The notes beneath the pieces were generated by a model that saw nothing but the letters and a program-made list of their open reading frames with translations, ran no database searches and had not been told where the DNA came from. Source: Hyphomicrobiales bacterium (lineage in GTDB: Bacteria > Pseudomonadota > Alphaproteobacteria > Rhizobiales > Beijerinckiaceae). From it: DNA of 31,021 bases. Shown piece after piece: positions 1-8,110 of this stretch. Both the position numbers and the translations under genes were made by a program. Where the stretch lies: positions 1 to 31,021 of the forward strand of contig JAQGKM010000047.1 of the NCBI GenBank assembly GCA_028290125.1. Reading direction: 5' to 3'. How positions within the stretch are numbered: position 1 is the first letter of the stretch; every line of letters starts with the position of its first letter.

Positions 1-473
1 CCAAGACGCGTGACGACGAGGATCTGCGCCCGCTTGACATCGAGCGATGGTGAACCGCTTTCGATCATTTCCTGCCATTGCGCAGCTTCGACAGCCAGCA
101 CGCGCAGGATGGCGGCGTAAGGCTCGAAGGCGCCGTTCTTCGTCACGCCGCGCCATTCGACATTCGCGGTCTTGCCGGGAAGGCCATCGATAGCCACAGC
201 GTGCCCATCCGTCGCGACATGCGCCGGCGTGCGGCGTTTGCCGCGCACGAAGCCGAGCGAGGCGCCAAAGGCCGGAAAGCCGATGTCGAGCGTCCAGCCT
301 GCCAGTCCCTTGCAGGAGAAGCCTTCTGCTGGCCCCGGGTCCGGCACGCAGTGCGGCCGCGCGAGGGTGAGCGGCGTGTAGCGCGACTCGGGACGCGTCT
401 GCGCGCAGGCTGCCGTTGCAATCAGGTCGAGCGCGGCGCCGAGCGTCACGCAAGCGATCCGCCGGCGCGTCAT
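1..473 (-). CDS. Exported protein of unknown function, 3' end cut off by window edge
   Basis: An open frame starts with ATG at 473 and runs without a stop to the left edge, giving 157 codons. The first 24 residues look like a signal peptide: MTRRR, then a hydrophobic stretch, then ACA before QTR, so the product is probably periplasmic. The visible mature part has two cysteines (in PHCVPDP and FSCKG) that could form a disulfide. The start overlaps the stop of the upstream gene (ATGA, 470-473), which implies translational coupling. I do not recognise the family. The start is well supported by the overlap and signal peptide; the function is unknown. Confidence 0.7.
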   Translation of the reverse strand, partial: MTRRRIACVTLGAALDLIATAACAQTRPESRYTPLTLARPHCVPDPGPAEGFSCKGLAGWTLDIGFPAFGASLGFVRGKRRTPAHVATDGHAVAIDGLPGKTANVEWRGVTKNGAFEPYAAILRVLAVEAAQWQEMIESGSPSLDVKRAQILVVTRL

Positions 474-997
474 GATCGTTTATCCTTGCACGCGCTTGCC
501 GCAGCCGGCTGAAGGTCGAAGGTGGAGTCGCCGGGGCCGCCGATCAACGCGTCGTTGAGGTCTGGCCCGGTGACGTCATCGGAGATCTTGAGCTTTCCCG
601 GATTGTCGAGCCGCAGCTTGCCGCCCTGGCGCGTGATCAGCAGCATCGAGGCGCCGTCGGTGTCGGGACGACAACTCCAGCCGTTCTCCGTCGCATCGCA
701 GAGGCCGCCGGCACGCCAGATCTGCGGCTTTCCACGCAGCCACACGTTCATGCCGAATTCGGTCGCCTTCGCGTCATAACGGCTGGGCATGATGCGCAGC
801 CACAGGCGCCTCACCTGCTGAGTGCGATGCTGCTGCAAGTGCACGGTGTCGTAGGTGCGCGTGAAACAACCCTGAAGATCCGTGGTCGCCGCCGACGGAC
901 TGGCCGCACAGACGAGCATCGCGACAACGCAGGTGCGGTCAAGTTTGAGCAAGCCATGCGCTCCATGTGCAGGGCAATCCCTGAGTCTCGCGATCAT
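470..997 (-). CDS. Small exported protein of unknown function
   Basis: The frame ends at TGA 470-472, overlapping the next gene. ATG at 997 gives 175 aa. A TTG at 952 gives 160 aa and has a better ribosome binding site (GGAG eight bases upstream) and a more usual signal peptide (LLKLDRTCVVAMLVCAASPSAA). The mature part begins near TTDLQGCF and has further cysteines in GGLCDATENGWSCR. ATG 997 overlaps the stop of another possible small frame (TGA 994-996), so the start is undecided. Much longer frames in this phase, up to 1714, run through the efflux adaptor and are not credible. Its tight overlap with the next exported protein suggests a shared role in the envelope. No function is recognised. 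Confidence 0.65.
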   Translation of the reverse strand: MIARLRDCPAHGAHGLLKLDRTCVVAMLVCAASPSAATTDLQGCFTRTYDTVHLQQHRTQQVRRLWLRIMPSRYDAKATEFGMNVWLRGKPQIWRAGGLCDATENGWSCRPDTDGASMLLITRQGGKLRLDNPGKLKISDDVTGPDLNDALIGGPGDSTFDLQPAAASACKDKRS

Positions 998-1179
998 GCG
1001 CGGCGGGCCGGCATTTGTCCAAGCGCCATGGCGTATTTGCGGCGATCGCGGCGCGAAGGATTGTTGATGCAACCGGACGGGACATCCGGAATTGGAGAGA
1101 CAAAGCTTTCCGCCATCGCAGGACGAGGTGCGCGCCCGCTCGATCCGGCGGTCAGTCCCAAGGTCGCGACGGTCAACAT
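994..1179 (-). CDS. Possible very small exported protein (61 aa)
   Basis: ATG at 1179 opens a 61-codon frame ending at TGA 994-996, which overlaps the ATG at 997 of the next leftward gene. The N-terminus (MLTVATLGLTAGSSG to PAMA-ES) resembles a weak signal peptide, and the rest is rich in proline, arginine and serine. There is no clear ribosome binding site. The overlap with the next start and reasonable codon use argue for a gene. The poor hydrophobic core and the short length argue against. It could equally be the leader region of the downstream pair. Confidence 0.3.
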   Translation of the reverse strand: MLTVATLGLTAGSSGRAPRPAMAESFVSPIPDVPSGCINNPSRRDRRKYAMALGQMPARRA

Positions 1180-1225
1180 CCCGGCCTGTCTGGTTCGGGT
1201 GACATTGGGTCCTTGAGAGCAGCTC

Positions 1226-2398
1226 ATGAACAGACGTCTCGTGCTCATCCTCTGCGTCGTCCTTGCTGCAGCGGGCGGCTTCTTCTGGTGGAAGCGTTCC
1301 TCGCAGCCAGCGCCGCAGGCGGCCGCCCAGACGCCGCCGCCAGTCGAGGTCGGCACCACAACCGTGCAGGCAGCCGAACTGCCTATCGCACTGACCTATG
1401 CGGGCCGCATCGCCGGATATCGCGATGTCGAGATCCGCGCGCAGGTCAGCGGCATCCTGGTCGAGCGCGCCTATGAGGATGGCGCCCGGGTGACGTCCGG
1501 ACAGGCGCTGTTTCGCATCGATCGCCGGCCTTTCGAGGTCGCCCGCGACAGAGCGCGCGCGCAACTCGCGCAGGTGCAGGCGACAGCGCGGCAAGCCGAC
1601 GAGAACTTCAAGCGCATCGAAGAACTGCAACGCCGGCAGGTCTCCTCCGAGCAGGCCTTCGAGCAGGCGCGCGCGACGCGTGACCAGTCGCAGGCGGGCG
1701 TGGAGCTGGCGCAATCAGAACTCAACAGTGCTGAACTCAACCTTGGCTACACAACGATATCGGCTCCGGTCACCGGCACCACGGCTTTGCTGTCGCCGCC
1801 GGTCGGCAGCCTGATCCAGGCGCAGCAGACCTTGCTCACCACGCTGACGCAGCTCGACCCGGCCTATGTGAATTTTGCCGTGACCGACACCGAATTCCAG
1901 TCGTTTCGAAAGCTCAACCAGCAGCGCGCCAAGCCCATCGCCGAAAGCGACCTGCAAGTCGAATTGCAGTTCGGCGACGGCTCCGCTTTTCCGCAGAAGG
2001 GGAAGGTGCAGGTGTCGGCCAGTTCGGTGGACGTCGGCACCGGGACCGTGCAGGTACGCGCGATCTTCCCGAACTCCGACGGCGATCTGTTCCCGGGCCA
2101 GTTCGTGCGCGTGATCGTTCACGGCGTGACGCTGCCGAACGCGATCGTCGTTCCCAAGCAGGCGATCTCGCAGGGGCCGCAGGGCCCGTTCGTCTACGTC
2201 GTCGGCGACAACCAGACGGCGCAGTCGCGCCCCGTGAAGCTTGGAACGGAAGTGCCCGCAGGCTGGGTTGTCCAAAGCGGGCTATCTGGCGGTGAGCGCA
2301 TCATCGTCGACGGGATCATTCGCGTGCGGCCCGGCGCTGTCGTGAAGGCCGTCGCCATCGAGGCCAAGTCCTCGAGCCAGGCGGAACCGCAGAAATGA
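1226..2398 (+). CDS. RND efflux pump periplasmic adaptor (HlyD/AcrA/MexA family)
   Basis: This 390-aa membrane-fusion protein should bridge the inner-membrane RND permease encoded next to it and an outer-membrane channel. Residues 4-22 form an N-terminal hydrophobic anchor. No lipobox cysteine is placed correctly for lipidation, unlike AcrA. A split biotinyl-lipoyl domain follows at about 60-100 (GRIAGYRDVEIRAQVSG) and resumes after the hairpin near TTISAPVTG. An Ala/Gln/Glu-rich coiled-coil hairpin lies at about 100-170. Beta-barrel and membrane-proximal domains end near residue 370. The length is normal for the family. The stop overlaps the permease start (ATGA, 2395-2398), so the two are translationally coupled. 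No TetR or LysR repressor lies beside it. Substrates cannot be read from the sequence. Confidence 0.95.
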   Translation: MNRRLVLILCVVLAAAGGFFWWKRSSQPAPQAAAQTPPPVEVGTTTVQAAELPIALTYAGRIAGYRDVEIRAQVSGILVERAYEDGARVTSGQALFRIDRRPFEVARDRARAQLAQVQATARQADENFKRIEELQRRQVSSEQAFEQARATRDQSQAGVELAQSELNSAELNLGYTTISAPVTGTTALLSPPVGSLIQAQQTLLTTLTQLDPAYVNFAVTDTEFQSFRKLNQQRAKPIAESDLQVELQFGDGSAFPQKGKVQVSASSVDVGTGTVQVRAIFPNSDGDLFPGQFVRVIVHGVTLPNAIVVPKQAISQGPQGPFVYVVGDNQTAQSRPVKLGTEVPAGWVVQSGLSGGERIIVDGIIRVRPGAVVKAVAIEAKSSSQAEPQK

Positions 2399-5300
2399 TC
2401 TCTCGCTTTTTCATCAATCGCCCGGTCTTCGCTTCCGTCCTGTCCATCGTGATCATGCTCGCCGGCTTTCTGGCGATGCGCGCGCTGCCGATCTCGCAAT
2501 ATCCGCAGATCGTGCCGCCTGAAGTGGTCATCACGGCGAATTATCCCGGCGCCAATGCGCAGACCATCGCCGAAACTGTCGCAGCGCCGCTCGAGCAGCA
2601 GATCAACGGCGTCGAGAACATGATCTACATGCGCTCGACCTCGACGGGCTCGGGCACGATGAGCCTCAGCGTCTATTTCAACATCGGCACGAATCCCGAC
2701 CAGGCGACCATCAACGTCAACAACCGCGTCCAGCGCGCGCAGGCGCTGCTGCCCGCGGAGGTGAGCCGGCAGGGCGTCACCGTCAACAAGCGCTCGAGCT
2801 CGATCCTGCAGGTGCTGGCGATGTCGTCGCCGAGCGGGCGTTACGACACGATCTTCATTTCCAACTACGCGCTGATCAACGTCATCGACGAATTGCGCCG
2901 CACACCGGGCGTCGGCGACGCGTCCCTGTTCGGCGCGTCGGATTATTCGATGCGCATCTGGCTGCGTCCCGACAAGGTCGCGCAGTACAATCTGACGCCG
3001 AGCGACATCGCCGCTGCGATCCGCGAACAGAATGCGCAATTCGCCGCCGGCCGGTTTGGCGAGGAGCCGATCAAGGATCCGCAGGCCTTCACCTATTCGG
3101 TGACGACGCCCGGCCGCCTCGCCGATCCGCGCGAGTTCGAGAACATCATCGTCCGCTCGGACGCGAATGGCGGCGCACTGCGGCTGAAGGATGTCGCGCG
3201 CGTCGAACTCGGCGCCCAGAATTACGCGTTCTCGGCCACCTACAACGGCGCGCCCACGGTGCCGATCGGCGTCTACCTCCAGCCCGGCGCCAATGCGCTG
3301 GAGGTCGCCGCCGCCGTGAAGTCGACGATGGACCGCATGGCGCAGCGGTTTCCCGAAGGGCTCTCGTACGACATCCCCTTCAACACGACGCGCTTCGTGG
3401 AAGTGTCGATCGAGGAGGTGATCCACACCTTCATCGAGGCGATCATCCTCGTGATCCTCGTGGTGTTCCTGTTCCTGCAGAACATCCGTGCGACGATCAT
3501 TCCGATCATCGCCGTTCCGGTGTCGCTGATCGGCACCTTCGCGGGGATGTATTTGCTGGGCTTCTCGATCAACCTTCTCACGCTGTTCGGCATGGTGCTG
3601 GCGATCGGCATCGTGGTCGATGACGCCATCGTGGTGCTCGAAAACGTCGAGCGCATCATGTCGACCGAAAAGCTTCCGCCGCATGCAGCGGCCGTCAAGG
3701 CGATGGAGGAGGTCAGCGGTCCCGTCATCGCCATCGTGCTGGTGCTCTGCGCGGTGTTCATCCCGGTGTCGTTCCTCGGCGGTCTGGCGGGCGAACTCTA
3801 TCGACAATTCGCCGTCACGATCGCGGTCTCGGTGGTGATCTCGGGCATTGTGGCGTTGACGTTGACGCCGGCGCTTTGCGCGCTGCTGCTGAAAGAAACG
3901 CATTCGGAACCAGCAGCGCCGTTCCGACTCTTCAACCGCGGCTTCGCCTGGGTGACGGATCGCTTTACGGGTGGTGTTTCATTCCTGCTGCGCCACGTCG
4001 TCGTCGGGCTCGCGTTGGTCGCCGCCATGCTGGGCGTGACTTATCTTCTGTTCCAGCGCGTGCCCTCAGGCCTCGTGCCCAACGAGGACCAAGGCTACAT
4101 CTTCCTCGTCACGGCGCTGCCGCCTGCGGCCTCTCTCAGCCGCACGCGCGAGATCACCAGCAAGGTCACGGAAGGCGCGCGCAAGAACGATGCGATCCAG
4201 AATGTCGTGACCTTCTCGGGCTTCGACCTGCTGTCGGGCGCGCAGAAGACGAGCTCCGGCGTGTCTTTCGTGACGTTGAAAGACTGGGCGGAGCGCAAGG
4301 AAGACCGACAGGACGCGCGCAATCTCGCGCCGGCCATGAGCGCGCTCAACGCGGGCTTCCGCGACGGCGTGGTGATCGGCTTCAATCCGCCACCCATCCA
4401 GGGCATCAGCACGACGGGCGGCTTTGAGTTCTTTCTGCAGGACCGCACCGGCGGCTCGCTCGAAAGCCTATCGCAGGCCGCCCAGAAGGTGATCGCCGCC
4501 GCGGGGCAGCGGCCCGAAGTGCGCGGCGTGTCAACGACCTTCAACACGGGCGTGCCGCAATATCGCATTGACGTCGATCGCGACAAGGCCAAGGCGCTCG
4601 GCGTGCCGATCCCGTCGATCTTCGACACGATGCAGAGCACGTTCGGCAGCTTCTACGTCAACGACTTCACGCTATTCGGGCGGACCTACCGCGTCAGCCT
4701 GTCGTCGGAAGGCGAGTTCAGGCAATCGCCGGACGATCTGCGTCAGGTGTTCGTCCGCTCCAGTTCCGGAAGCATGGTGCCGCTCAATGTGCTCGTCAGC
4801 GTGACGCGCATCACGGGTCCGGACGTCGTGGACCGCTTCAACATCTTCCCGTCGGCGCGCGTGCAGGGCAATCCGGCGCCCGGCTATTCGTCCGGCCAGG
4901 CGATTGCCACGATGCAGGATGTTGTGGCGAAGACTTTGGGGCCGGAATATTCGATCGGTTGGACAGGCGCCGCCTATCAGGAACTGTCGACGGCGGGCAC
5001 CGGCAACCAGGGCTTCCTGTTTGGCCTCGTGATGGTGTTCCTCATTCTCGCCGCGCAATACGAACGCTGGTCGTTGCCCATCGCGGTGATCACCGCAGTG
5101 CCGTTCGCGGTGTTCGGCGCGATCACGGCAATCTATCTGCGCGGCATCGAGAACGACGTCTATTTCCAGATCGGTCTCGTCACCCTGATCGGCCTCGCGG
5201 CCAAAAACGCCATTCTGATCGTGGAATTCGCGACCGACAGGTATCGCGCTGGCGTGCCGGTCTACGAGGCGGCGATGACGGCGGCGCGGTTGCGCTTCCG

Positions 5301-5538
5301 GCCCATCGTGATGACGTCGCTCGCCTTCATTCTCGGCGTGATTCCGCTTGCGATCAGCACGGGCGCGGGGTCGGCCAGCCGGCATTCGATCGGCACCGGC
5401 GTGATCGGCGGCATGATCGCCGCGACCTTCATCGCGATCTTCTTCGTCCCGATGTTCTTCGCGCTGGTCACGCGCGACCGCAAGGTCGATCCCGCCGCGC
5501 AGGAGTCGCCACGAGAGCTTCCCGCGGACGATCCGTAA
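2395..5538 (+). CDS. RND multidrug efflux permease (AcrB/MexB-type, HAE1 family)
   Basis: This is a 1047-aa inner-membrane, proton-driven drug exporter of the AcrB/MexB class, the usual length for the family. It starts MISRFFINRPVFASVLSI, the typical first transmembrane helix, and has two large periplasmic loops and twelve predicted membrane segments. The proton-relay residues are present: Asp409-Asp410 in GIVVDDAIVVLENVER (AcrB Asp407-408), Lys937 in GLAAKNAILIVEFA (AcrB Lys940), and the Arg of RFRPIVMTSLAF. It overlaps the adaptor gene by four bases. No TolC/OprM-type gene follows, so the pump must borrow an outer-membrane channel encoded elsewhere. The next gene lies 49 bases downstream and is unrelated. 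Confidence 0.97.
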   Translation: MISRFFINRPVFASVLSIVIMLAGFLAMRALPISQYPQIVPPEVVITANYPGANAQTIAETVAAPLEQQINGVENMIYMRSTSTGSGTMSLSVYFNIGTNPDQATINVNNRVQRAQALLPAEVSRQGVTVNKRSSSILQVLAMSSPSGRYDTIFISNYALINVIDELRRTPGVGDASLFGASDYSMRIWLRPDKVAQYNLTPSDIAAAIREQNAQFAAGRFGEEPIKDPQAFTYSVTTPGRLADPREFENIIVRSDANGGALRLKDVARVELGAQNYAFSATYNGAPTVPIGVYLQPGANALEVAAAVKSTMDRMAQRFPEGLSYDIPFNTTRFVEVSIEEVIHTFIEAIILVILVVFLFLQNIRATIIPIIAVPVSLIGTFAGMYLLGFSINLLTLFGMVLAIGIVVDDAIVVLENVERIMSTEKLPPHAAAVKAMEEVSGPVIAIVLVLCAVFIPVSFLGGLAGELYRQFAVTIAVSVVISGIVALTLTPALCALLLKETHSEPAAPFRLFNRGFAWVTDRFTGGVSFLLRHVVVGLALVAAMLGVTYLLFQRVPSGLVPNEDQGYIFLVTALPPAASLSRTREITSKVTEGARKNDAIQNVVTFSGFDLLSGAQKTSSGVSFVTLKDWAERKEDRQDARNLAPAMSALNAGFRDGVVIGFNPPPIQGISTTGGFEFFLQDRTGGSLESLSQAAQKVIAAAGQRPEVRGVSTTFNTGVPQYRIDVDRDKAKALGVPIPSIFDTMQSTFGSFYVNDFTLFGRTYRVSLSSEGEFRQSPDDLRQVFVRSSSGSMVPLNVLVSVTRITGPDVVDRFNIFPSARVQGNPAPGYSSGQAIATMQDVVAKTLGPEYSIGWTGAAYQELSTAGTGNQGFLFGLVMVFLILAAQYERWSLPIAVITAVPFAVFGAITAIYLRGIENDVYFQIGLVTLIGLAAKNAILIVEFATDRYRAGVPVYEAAMTAARLRFRPIVMTSLAFILGVIPLAISTGAGSASRHSIGTGVIGGMIAATFIAIFFVPMFFALVTRDRKVDPAAQESPRELPADDP

Positions 5539-5587
5539 GCAATGACGCGGGCGCGCCATCGCTTGGGGATACACGAAAGGAACCAGC

Positions 5588-6055
5588 ATGCCTGAACACC
5601 GCGCCATCAGCGTCACCGGGATCGTGGAAGACGTCTTCGCGCATCGCATGGTGCTGCGCACCGACGACGGCAAGGTGCTGATCGATCTGACGCCCAAGGG
5701 CATGGAGAAGATCAGCCTGAAGCCCGGCGACAAGATCACCATCGAGGGCGAGCAGAAGCCGTCCGAAGTCAAGGTGAGCCGCGTCACGCAGAACGGCATG
5801 GCGACGGAGATCCACCATCCGGAGAAGCCGCATGATCCCAAACATCATGCGCACGATCCGGCGACGGCGCTGAAGAGCGTTCGCGCCGGTGGCTACGAAG
5901 TGATCGGCAAGCCGCGCGGCAAGCCGAAGCACTTCGAGGTGCTGGCGCGGCGCGACGGCGGCCTGCATGAATTGCACGTCGAACTCGATGGCCACATTCG
6001 CAAGGCGAAGCCGGTCCAGCCGCACGACCAGAAGTGGGCGGACGAATTGCGCTGA
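5588..6055 (+). CDS. Small protein of unknown function with an OB-like N-terminal domain
   Basis: The 155-aa product has no signal peptide. Residues 6-70 alternate short beta strands with glycines (VTGIVEDVF, MVLRTDDGKVLIDLTP, LKPGDKITIEGEQ), the pattern of an OB-fold or similar small barrel. The middle is His/Lys/Pro-rich (HHPEKPHDPKHHAHDP) and could bind metal. The C-terminal part (SVRAGGYEVIGKPRGKPKHFEVLARRDGG) resembles a PepSY-like or peptide-binding beta unit. ATG 5588 has AAGGAA seven bases upstream. It follows the RND pump by 49 bases and could be read from the same transcript, but nothing ties it to efflux. The fold assignment is by eye only. Confidence 0.8.
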   Translation: MPEHRAISVTGIVEDVFAHRMVLRTDDGKVLIDLTPKGMEKISLKPGDKITIEGEQKPSEVKVSRVTQNGMATEIHHPEKPHDPKHHAHDPATALKSVRAGGYEVIGKPRGKPKHFEVLARRDGGLHELHVELDGHIRKAKPVQPHDQKWADELR

Positions 6056-6112
6056 GGAGGGCGACACAGCCGTTTGGCAATGCCGGGCGGCTGTCGTCCA
6101 TCGAGGTCGGAC

Positions 6113-7402
6113 ATGCTGCAGCCACCAGACACATGTGCGCCATCCCATGCGGCCCCGCACCGCCCGCCCGCGCGCGGCCTTCGGGCGCTGCTCAGCCTCA
6201 ACTTCTTCGTGGCCGACATGCAGGCCGGCATCGGGCCCTTCCTCGGCGTCTTCCTGCTCGCGCACGGCTGGGATAGCGGCTGGATCGGCACGGTGATGAC
6301 GGTCGGCGGCGTCGCCGGGATGATCATGACCGCGCCGGCTGGGGCCTGGGTCGACGCCACGACCCACAAGCGGCTGTTCGTCATCGTGCCGGGCATCTGC
6401 GCCGTTGGCGGCTCGGCCATCATCCTGCTGTCGCAAACTTTCTGGGTGGTGGCGGCATCGCAGGTCGCAACCGCCATCGCGGGCGCGGCGATCGGACCGG
6501 CGGTCAGCGGCATGACGCTCGGCATGGTCCGGCAGGCCGGCTTCAACAGGCAGAACGGCCGCAACCAGGCGTTCAATCACGCGGGCAATCTCGTCGGGGC
6601 GGGACTGTCGGGTTTTCTCGGCTGGCAGTTCGGGTTCACGGCGATCATCCTGCTGGCTGCCGTGTTCGGCGTGCTCTCGATCATCTCCGTGCTGATGATC
6701 CCCGCCGACTCGATCGACCACGCAGCCGCGCGCGGCATGACCGGCGATGACGATGGCGCCAAGGTCAGCGGCCTCGGGGTGCTGCTGGCGTGCAAGCCGC
6801 TGCTGATCGTCGCCGCAGCGCTGGCCGCTTTCCATCTCGGCAACGGCGCCATGCTGCCGCTCTACGGACTGGCCGCCGCGGTCGACAAGCGGGGCGATCC
6901 CGCGGCCTTTGTCGCGTTGACGATCGTGATCGCGCAAGCCGTGATGATCGTGGCGTCGCTCGTCGCGATGCGGATGGCCGAGAAGGAAGGATACTGGATC
7001 GTACTCCTGATCTCCTTCGTGGCTCTGCCGATCCGCGGCCTTGTTGCTGCGTATTTCGATGCAACGTGGGGCGTTTATCCGGTGCAGATTCTCGACGGCG
7101 TCGGCGCCGGGCTGCAGAGCGTGGCGATCCCCGGTCTCGTCGCGCGCATTCTCGACGGCACCGGTCGCGTCAATGTCGGCCAGGGCGCCGTGATGACGAT
7201 GCAGACGGTCGGCGCGGCGCTGAGCCCCGCCATCGGCGGCTGGATCGCGCAGGGCCTGGGCTATCCGGCGATGTTCGTGATCCTCGGGAGTTTCGCGCTG
7301 GTGTCGATCGGCCTGTGGGTCGGCTTTGCATCCATCCTCAAGCCGGCCTGCGCGGGCGTGCCGGACGACCCCGCCTTGCGTCGTCTCGCGATCTCGACAT
7401 GA
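6113..7402 (+). CDS. Major facilitator superfamily transporter
   Basis: The frame encodes about 429 aa with roughly twelve hydrophobic segments, first near LRALLSLNFFVADMQAGIGPFLGVFL and last near FVILGSFALVSIGLWVGF. The central loop is charged (DSIDHAAARGMTGDDDGAK), as in MFS proteins with two six-helix halves. The stretch after helix 2 (GAWVDATTHKRLF) matches the MFS loop 2-3 motif loosely. I chose ATG 6113 because GAGG lies six bases upstream; a TTG at 6074 and an ATG at 6080 are in frame further up. It sits 41 bases before a glutathione transferase gene on the same strand, so they may be co-transcribed. The substrate is not identifiable. Confidence 0.9.
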   Translation: MLQPPDTCAPSHAAPHRPPARGLRALLSLNFFVADMQAGIGPFLGVFLLAHGWDSGWIGTVMTVGGVAGMIMTAPAGAWVDATTHKRLFVIVPGICAVGGSAIILLSQTFWVVAASQVATAIAGAAIGPAVSGMTLGMVRQAGFNRQNGRNQAFNHAGNLVGAGLSGFLGWQFGFTAIILLAAVFGVLSIISVLMIPADSIDHAAARGMTGDDDGAKVSGLGVLLACKPLLIVAAALAAFHLGNGAMLPLYGLAAAVDKRGDPAAFVALTIVIAQAVMIVASLVAMRMAEKEGYWIVLLISFVALPIRGLVAAYFDATWGVYPVQILDGVGAGLQSVAIPGLVARILDGTGRVNVGQGAVMTMQTVGAALSPAIGGWIAQGLGYPAMFVILGSFALVSIGLWVGFASILKPACAGVPDDPALRRLAIST

Positions 7403-7411
7403 TAGGCGCAC

Positions 7412-7441
7412 ATCGAGGCTTGGAACGTGATCGAGGCTTGG
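7412..7441 (+). repeat. 18-base tandem duplication around the GST ribosome binding site
   Basis: ATCGAGGCTTGG occurs at 7412-7423 and again at 7430-7441, a period of 18 bases. The second copy carries the GAGG that serves ATG 7444. The first copy places the same GAGG eight bases before a GTG (7427) that opens only a six-codon frame. It looks like a small local duplication of the ribosome binding region. Confidence 0.7.
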
Positions 7442-7443
7442 CC

Positions 7444-8106
7444 ATGACGGACTACATGCTTGTCAGTTTCAAGACCTGCCCGTGGGTGCAGCGCGCCGCC
7501 ATCGTGCTGCGCGAAAAAGGTGCGCCATTCGCGTTCAAGCATATCGAGCGGGACAATCGTCCGGACTGGTTTCTGGCGATCTCGCCGCACAAGAAGGTGC
7601 CGGTCCTGCGCATCGACGACAGCGTGTCGCTGTTCGAATCGAACGCCATCGCCGAGTTTCTGGATGAGACGATTGCGCCAAGGCTTCATCCGGCAGATCC
7701 CGTCGCGCGCGCGCTGAACCGTGCGTGGACCGACTATCTGCCGACCTTCGCGGCGAGCGTCACCGGATGCGCTTACGCGAAAACCGAGCAGGAATATGCG
7801 CGCGCGGTCGACAAGATCGACGAACCGCTGGGCAAGCTCGAGCAGGCGCTGGCGCCCTCCGGACCGTATTTCAACGGCGCGGCCTATTCGCTGGTCGATG
7901 CGGCCTATGCGCCATTCCTGCAGCGCTACGCGTTTCTGGACCGCATTCATCCGCTGGGCCGGATCGAAAGCTTTCCCAAGGTCGCCGCCTGGTCGGAAGC
8001 CTTGCTGGCGCGTCCTTCGACGCACAGCTACCCGCCAGATGAGTTCGAGGCCATGTATCGCGAAACCGTTCGCACGCGCGACGTCTGGCTTTCGCAATAT
8101 TGCTGA
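7444..8106 (+). CDS. Glutathione S-transferase family protein, cysteine type
   Basis: This 220-aa cytosolic protein has the N-terminal thioredoxin-like glutathione-binding domain and an all-helical C-terminal domain. The active-site segment is SFKTCPWVQR with Cys12-Pro13-Trp14, as in omega-like and other Cys-type transferases. These usually act as thiol transferases or dehalogenase-like or reductase enzymes rather than simple conjugating GSTs. The cis-proline is Pro53 (KKVPVL), and Glu65-Ser66 (LFESNAI) should hold the gamma-glutamyl group. ATG 7444 has GAGG seven bases upstream. It stops four bases before the convergent LysR gene ends. It may be co-transcribed with the MFS gene upstream. The physiological substrate is unknown. 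Confidence 0.92.
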   Translation: MTDYMLVSFKTCPWVQRAAIVLREKGAPFAFKHIERDNRPDWFLAISPHKKVPVLRIDDSVSLFESNAIAEFLDETIAPRLHPADPVARALNRAWTDYLPTFAASVTGCAYAKTEQEYARAVDKIDEPLGKLEQALAPSGPYFNGAAYSLVDAAYAPFLQRYAFLDRIHPLGRIESFPKVAAWSEALLARPSTHSYPPDEFEAMYRETVRTRDVWLSQYC

Positions 8107-8110
8107 GACG

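Noticed and set aside
998..1714. Extension of the 470-997 exported protein to 414 aa
   Set aside because: The extra part overlaps the efflux adaptor on the other strand and lacks a signal peptide at its start; the internal start precedes the signal peptide.
2194..3903. 569-codon open frame on the minus strand
   Set aside because: It lies wholly opposite the RND genes, and its translation is Arg/His/Asp-rich with no hydrophobic core, as expected for the antisense of GC-rich coding DNA.
5539..6112. Outer-membrane channel gene for the RND pump
   Set aside because: Only a 155-aa OB-like protein without a signal peptide is encoded there.
5468..7411. 647-codon open frame on the minus strand
   Set aside because: Antisense to the OB-like and MFS genes; the translation is low-complexity Arg/His/Asp-rich and matches no domain.
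6790..8106. Possible fusion of an upstream frame to the GST
   Set aside because: The N-terminal half is the wrong frame of the MFS gene; the GST has its own ATG and ribosome binding site at 7444.
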